Below, one piece after another: positions 58,601-64,000 of a DNA stretch of 64,000 bases; positions within the stretch are counted from its first letter, which is position 1, and every line of letters begins with the position of its first letter. The stretch comes from Cytidiella melzeri (Eukaryota > Basidiomycota > Agaricomycetes > Polyporales > Irpicaceae). The notes beneath the pieces are model-generated. The model ran no database searches, had not been told where the DNA came from, and saw only the letters and a list, made by a program, of their open reading frames with translations. The position numbers and the translations under genes are program-made. Location: assembly GCA_022592445.1 (NCBI GenBank), contig JABYQR010000003.1:186001-250000 (forward strand). The letters are read 5' to 3'.

Positions 58601-60222
58601 TCAGTTTTGACCGTCTTCTGATTCAGATACGCACTGTCGAATTCGATCTTCAGGCCCTGATTCCTCAAGTCCAAGAGATTGCTCGTCAGATCGGCAGCAA
58701 GTATGCGCACAACTTCGTCGACGTGCAAGCGAGCGACACCTGTCTGCTCAATGATAGTAAGCATTTCCTTGTATCGCAACTTGAACCATTGCACATATTG
58801 AACTGACCATTATTTCGTAGTCTACATGGTAAACATCTGCGCACTCAGTCTCTGCGCCTGTTTCTTTGTCAATAACGCACAGCCACTTCATTGGTATCAC
58901 AAATCTGCCATCTCGGAGGCGAGCTAACTCCTTGATGTAGAAATGCTGTCCAGGTGAGTTCTTGAAATCCGCCCACATCAACTGTAGAAGATCAACATCC
59001 GTGCTCATTAACCGTTCAGCTTGGTAGAACTCAGAGACGGTTGATGAGACTTCTACATAGGGTCGAATATGGGGTCGCACAAGAGGGTTTGCCCAGTCCT
59101 TGATATCAACCATCAGGTGAGTACAGCTGTCATCGACATGATTGATGGCATGCTCACGAGGTTGAACATCTGAGCGGCACCGTTGTTATAAAACTCGTTA
59201 CCCAACGTTGATACGTGCCGTGTCGTCTGAATTCCCATCTCTGTGGTAAGCTTCGTTTGAAGTTTCCGTAACGCACTGAACGATGGCACGTCAGGTGTCC
59301 CGCATTCTCTCATGACCCATATAATGGTCTTCAAGTGATCATCGGAGAGCCTCAAACGAGGGAGGCTGTCCAAGAAGTCGAGCATAAACATCTACAGGTG
59401 GTGAGATGAGTTTCTTCCGGTGTTCTCAAACAAGCAACTCACGGTCTTCGTTTGATATGGTGCCCATTTGGGAGCATTGTGCCTTGCCTCGCACTGCTCT
59501 GCGAGAACTTCCTCGTCCTCATCCTCGTCTAGGTCTGATCGTCAAAGGTATGTTAGTCAGGTCATCAGCTCTCTACTATTGAATGACTCACTCATCGTTT
59601 CCAGTGCTGTGACCACATTCGATAACGTTGCGTCCTCATTATCAAACATACTTCCAGCATCGGCGTCTGAGCTCCAAAACTCTCCAAGGCATTCATGTGA
59701 GTAACAGCTGAGATCCTCAATCCGCTGGTTCAAGGCCTGATTCAGAGTCTGCCGGACATCTTCACCAGCCGTAAAGTGGATGGTTTGACCACTGTCATCT
59801 TGGTATAAGCCGTCCTCATCTGTATTCATTTGTTGAAGAACACTTGTCGGACTCTCTGAGCGAACACGGACCATGGAAGGATGAGGCCGATGCGGGCGAA
59901 TGTCCGTAAGTGAGAGTGCCGCAGCTGCACCAACTGTCACGGGGATAGAAGGGGCCACATTGGCTATGTTTCGTTGAGACTGCCAATGCAAAGCGGTAAC
60001 GTGTTTTTCTGTTCGAATGTGGTCGCTCAAATGTTTTCGCATAACGCTCTGCGGCTTTCCAGATCGGTCTGAACATGGAATACAGCGCAGGTGGCTTGGC
60101 TGGTCAGGTATGTTCATAAAGTCGCCTTCAACAATTATTTCAGGTTGCTAATCATTGGTGAAGTTTCTGCAGCTGACTCGGAGCTCATCATCTAACCCAT
60201 CGTGCTTGCGCTTTGGCGGCAT
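55692..60222 (-). CDS. Large multi-exon protein of a multi-copy basidiomycete family (possible transposon gene)
   Basis: More than ten minus-strand exons give about 1,100 residues. Order: CIPC...H...H zinc-finger-like motif (near 60085), an acidic linker (DEDEDEEV), MFMLDFLDSLPRLRLSDDHL, PLVRPHIRPYVEVSSTVSE, WADDVSGNRSKQYNAHTN, YFIRFGSTSPTATALEQ, CSHIGLNGNKFCRKCHAGG, ELLHTYLLGLDKYVWHVSHT, YSTEIFECWNSIFRMCSVLS, HQVSGGWWRGEHGSYVCAGE and, at the end, FNAQHDCLTAEC. Several junctions were checked and are in phase (for example FNL|DWANPLV and SLYE|EGVA). From memory this belongs to a large uncharacterised Agaricomycete family; I know no catalytic assignment. Oddities: in the frame starting at an ATG at 60222 there is a TAG at 60150-60148 (ATG 60117 lies below it), and a one-base frame change near 58790-58830 is not explained by a clear intron. 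Confidence 0.65.
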
Positions 60223-60449
60223 GCTTTGGCACTGAAGGACACGATGACAAAGGTTTGATTCTCTTACGCAGTTTCCATTCCGCTATGACGACGTTTTTTT
60301 TCCCTTTCTTTTAGAAGGCGCGCTCCGTTTTGAGAACAACCTGCCACGTCAAAGGTCCATTTTCTCATTAAAAATTTTGTCCTCTTACTCTCATCTTCTC
60401 CGACTTGGTTTCTCGCCCACTGATTCTAATTTCCTTGCTCCTTGTCATC
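60223..60449. promoter_or_regulatory. Divergent promoter of the two-gene module
   Basis: 227 bases between the two start codons. It includes a T-run followed by CCCTTTCTTTTAG and an AT-rich ATTAAAAATTTTG about 80 bases before the plus-strand ATG. Confidence 0.45.
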
Positions 60450-61885
60450 ATGGCCACACGCTTGACCATGGCTGAACGACTCAGCCTCCCAGCCAACGCA
60501 AGCTCACCGACATCGTCCCAACTGGCAGACAACGAGCATTCAAGCTCCAGGTGCTCATCACAAGAACCTGCAGCGACACGCGCCTCTTCACCCGTTTCTT
60601 CTCAAGCGGTCATTGCGTTGATTGTTGTGGGCTTCAAGCGTCCCAGCGATGATGATGCTGGCGAGGCTTCAGCGCGTATATCCCGAAAGCTCAAGCTTGA
60701 CAATAAGGAGAGCGAGCTTCTTACATTTGCCTCGAAGGTTTGTGTTTCCATTGTCACTGTCCTGTGCATAGCATACAACCTAACTCTCAATTGAACGGCT
60801 GACGTGTAGCTGCCTCTACACGAGCAGATTCTTTTCAACATTGGTCTCTCTTTGAGGACAATGACCAAGGCAAATCAGATTCAGCCTGTCGACGCGCAGT
60901 ACAAGCTTTCCGACGTACTGAAGGTATGTCGTATAGTTGCCACTTGGACATCTCATCCAACAATCTCTAACGCAGGGCAAAATCGAAATTTATGTGTACA
61001 ATGCGCTGGTCTCGCCCCAAGCAACCGGGTATCTCGACGAGGGAAACCGCATTGTATTGGTAAGTTTCTATCTCATCAACAATATACCTATCAACGTCGA
61101 CAGCTTTGATTCACTATTGACTTACAGGCCATCCTCGAGCGTTATCCAAAATGGGGTCTTACACCGGCGGTTAAAGAGAACTTCGCTCATTACCAGGTCG
61201 TCTGTGCTCGCGTTTCCGAACGCTTCAGCGACAGGCGCAGACATATCAAGCTTGCGGTAGGCCTCTTGTTGCAATCACTGCAACGGTTTATTAACTAGGC
61301 TCAATACTATTATGCAGATCACTCAGTCGATGGGCACCGTAAACCAAGACGCCCTTGGTAGCCATCGTGTGAATGCCACCGATATCTTCACCCTCGTCTC
61401 CAACGCTACCAAGCTCAAGGGAACTACAAGTATGAAGTTCAACAGTGTCAACATCACGGTGCAGATGCTCGCTCGTTTTGCGTTCCTCGTAAGCACTGCT
61501 CTTTAATCTTTCCGAGTCGTCGCAGTGTTCAACAATCTGCCTTGCTTAGCGTCGCATGCTACTGGAGCTTCCTGATGGTGTCAGCTATTGGAAGACCGTC
61601 GACAAACAGCTACACGACATCCGCGAACGCTTCAAGGATCAACCGAAACAAGCTATTTCTACGTGAGTCTGCATCTCCGAGTCATTCATCGTACCCGGAT
61701 GACTGATTATAAGTAACCTCGGCAGCTTCTTCAAAGGAATCCTCGATGACGACCTCTTGGAATTTGGTACCAACAAGGACAAGCATCTCGACGATCTTGA
61801 GAGTGTCGCCTTGACCAACACGCAGACTGAGGTTGCGGACGCAATGCTCGGCATCGTCACCATTATGACCACCGATGAAGAATGA
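60450..61885 (+). CDS. Partner protein of uncharacterised basidiomycete family
   Basis: About seven exons give about 340 residues from the ATG in CATCATGGCCACACG (the frame upstream has only TTG). The order is a Ser/Pro-rich N-terminus, FKRPSDDD, a helical core (LPLHEQILFNIGLSLRTM, QPVDAQYKLSDVLK, GKIEIYVYNALVSPQATGYL), then RYPKWGLTPAVKENFAHYQVV and SYWKTVDKQLHDIRERFKD. From memory this resembles a recurring Agaricomycete hypothetical-protein family. No enzymatic motif is visible. The gene is divergent from the large minus-strand gene, which suggests they are expressed together. No stop or frameshift was seen. Confidence 0.65.
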
Positions 61886-63102
61886 TCCGGCCAGTCCGAC
61901 CAGTAATGTTATACTTTTCCGAGTCTGCATTCCGTATTCCATCCATTCGTTGTCACGGTTCTGTCTCCGTGACCCAATTTCCTATGAGCTCGTATAATGC
62001 ATCATGGTTTCCCGAGGTGCGGCTGCATGCATCCAAGTCATTCTCACATTCCTTTCCGCATTGTATATAGTAATACATATGTCGTCTGCTGAAATTTAAT
62101 TGCTTGCTATCTTCGCACAATGTTTCAAACGACGGCATCGACTGAGAAACATTATACCTGGGTGAACAACACATGCGGACATCATCAGAACGACAGATGA
62201 CCCTCGCACATGCTTTTCATCTGCTCACTATGGCATTTTCGGATGTCGTGAAACTTCTGGGAAACATACTCGAGCGCAGACAACTACCATCTAATTGGAA
62301 CTCTTGCTACACAGATGTCATCACAGGCACATTCAGGTGAGAACCGCTTCTGTCAAACATATGGGCAGTGGTACCAGCAAAAATCTATCTCCCCGATCGA
62401 CTGTCCACCACTCGTCCGACGCGTGAGAACCTCGGCGTTCCGCCCTGTCCAAATGATAATGCGTTTAGACGGCTGACACCTGCAGACAAGCTGGCGGTGT
62501 ACAACGGACGTTTCCATGCTCTCGTCGTAGATGTCATCAGAAACCGAGGGCACAGCGTTCCCCATATGTGCCGAATGTCGTAAGACGGGAAGCTCACGGA
62601 GCCCAACTCACACACGACCATTACTTCCGAATACACCCAGCAATCTTCTACATTTCCCTTCCTGCTCCAAGCCCGTGAGACTCGCGCAATTCGAGAATGC
62701 AGAGGAGTAGCTCTTCCCCCGCGTGGCAAACACGCGAGGCTCGTCACTTGACTTTCCTCCATTTTCCCTGGGATCTCGAGGCGGCATTCTTGAGGCCGAG
62801 GGGTTGAGGAGGGTATAACTGCTGAACACATCAGTGCCTTGCAGGTGCGTGCACCACCACTGATCGGACAGCTTGTGGATAACTGGTGTCTCATTCCCCC
62901 TAGCTGGCCCATATCGTGTCAAGATAAGGCACACCACAGTAAGGTTCGGTTTCATGTTGCTGCAAACGGTTAGCAGACAGTTGACAGGCATCGGTTGCGG
63001 TGAATTGATTGCACAGTTCCAGCTCCTGCGACCACTCGGTGAATTACAGTGACGAATAGCGTTCGCCTTGCATCACAACAATATAAGCCGACGGTCCTTG
63101 CA
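61886..63102. other. Intergenic, ~1.2 kb; no gene recognised
   Basis: 3' region of the partner gene and promoter of the last F-box gene. A TATA-like ATATAAG lies at 63081-63087 near its start codon. Short frames at 62350-63000 on the minus strand lack recognisable content. Confidence 0.4.
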
Positions 63103-64000
63103 ATGTATATGTACACCGTACCAAGTCGGCGTGTCTGGTTTATGGACCTCCCACCAGAACTAGCGGACAACATCCTCTCTTGTGTCTCTGGCACACCCGA
63201 CGCGAAGCCGACGTTGAGTACATGCGCACTTGTCTGTCATACATGGCGCGAACTGGCGTATCCCTATCTGTTCAGGACCATGCACCTCAACTTCTCGCTT
63301 GCGAAACCTTCCATCATCGAGCCTTCGGGCATAGCGATCAAGACCGTAGAGGAGATCATCGAATTCTTCACCTCTTCCCGACTCGTCAGTTCATGCATCA
63401 GGACGCTCCGGCTACGACAAGTGCTAGAGCTTCAAGCTGTCCCGGCTACAGCCCTATATCGGATACTCGAGCCCTTTCATGGTCTGCGACATTTGACATT
63501 ATCGAACGTCCTCTTGGTACCGACGTCTCACCCGCCGTTGGTTCCATCTCTCCAGCGATCAGTTGACTTCCTGGAAATATACATGGGTGACTTGCGCGCC
63601 TGGGGCGACTACCGCATCACATCGAAGGAGATATACAACACCACGAGTCTTTTTTCGGGGATCGACCATCTGTGTCTATCAGTGCTCCCAACAGGATTTC
63701 GCGAAGAGTCCGAAAAGTCGGATATTGCGACTGGCAGCGTCTCCCTCCCTGCGGGGCGGGAGCTGACGATCATAAACCCGTCGTCACTTGTTCACCTCTT
63801 CCGCGCGCTGCAATGCATGCCGACGACGAACTTACGCGCTGTAAATTTTGGAAATATGGCTTCGCTCGACTTCGAGCTTGTCAGTCGGTTCCTCGCGACG
63901 GTGGGTTCAACGTTGGAGTCGCTGAAAGTGGGCGAGCTCTCGCGGTCAACGACCGGGCACTCCACCGGTGAGTCCTTTGCGCATTTACTCACGGGTTTCC
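63103..64000 (+). CDS. F-box protein, 3' part outside window
   Basis: The ATG at 63103 opens a frame that runs without a stop to the window end; a GTGAGT donor at 63968 probably ends the first exon (about 288 codons). Residues about 15-60 form an F-box: FMDLPPELADNILSCVSG, then TLSTCALVCHTWRELAYPYLF. LRR-like segments follow (IRTLRLRQVLEL, FHGLRHLTLSNVLL, LESLKVGELS). This is the typical Agaricomycete F-box/LRR layout, acting as a substrate adaptor of SCF ubiquitin ligases through Skp1. It is not closely similar to the F-box gene at 29580. Confidence 0.85.
   Translation, partial: MYMYTVPSRRVWFMDLPPELADNILSCVSGTPDAKPTLSTCALVCHTWRELAYPYLFRTMHLNFSLAKPSIIEPSGIAIKTVEEIIEFFTSSRLVSSCIRTLRLRQVLELQAVPATALYRILEPFHGLRHLTLSNVLLVPTSHPPLVPSLQRSVDFLEIYMGDLRAWGDYRITSKEIYNTTSLFSGIDHLCLSVLPTGFREESEKSDIATGSVSLPAGRELTIINPSSLVHLFRALQCMPTTNLRAVNFGNMASLDFELVSRFLATVGSTLESLKVGELSRSTTGHSTGESFAHLLTGF

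Overview
The window looks like nuclear DNA of a filamentous basidiomycete, most likely a wood- or litter-decaying Agaricomycete. The signs are dense genes with many short GT-AG introns (about 45-80 bases), a secreted class II (manganese-type) peroxidase, basidiomycete-style F-box/LRR proteins, an OPT peptide transporter, and fungal mobile elements (PIF/Harbinger, Ty3/gypsy, a solo LTR and a Tad-like LINE). All gene models were joined by eye from reading frames and splice sites; nothing was searched against a database.

Bases 1-16249 are a mobile-element island. It starts with a two-gene PIF/Harbinger element (transposase on +, coiled-coil partner on -). Next come a G/C-rich palindrome and a 3.2 kb block of degenerate ~130-base repeats containing a 650-base duplicated segment. 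A broken gypsy integrase follows, then a solo LTR with a perfect 5-base target duplication. Touching it is an almost complete 6.0 kb LINE with a 14-base target duplication, a 3' A-tail and one internal stop in ORF2.

Bases 18072-35227 hold ordinary and lineage-specific genes: an OPT transporter, a transglutaminase-like protein, a tandem pair of secreted Kex2-repeat proteins (305 codons, eight exons of identical length in both copies), an F-box gene whose truncated relative lies between the pair, a tail-anchored coiled-coil protein divergent from a SnoaL-like protein, and a GH18 chitinase-like protein. Bases 37990-54896 hold a manganese peroxidase, the 3'-end processing factor Mpe1, a serine-rich membrane-anchored protein, a Clr2-like silencing factor, the PP2A B55 subunit and a RING protein.

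Bases 55692-61885 hold two divergent genes, one about 1,100 codons long with an N-terminal zinc-finger-like motif. From memory, both belong to uncharacterised multi-copy Agaricomycete families, and together they look like a possible mobile module. The window ends inside another F-box gene. The most promising unnamed systems are the Kex2-repeat pair and this divergent two-gene module.
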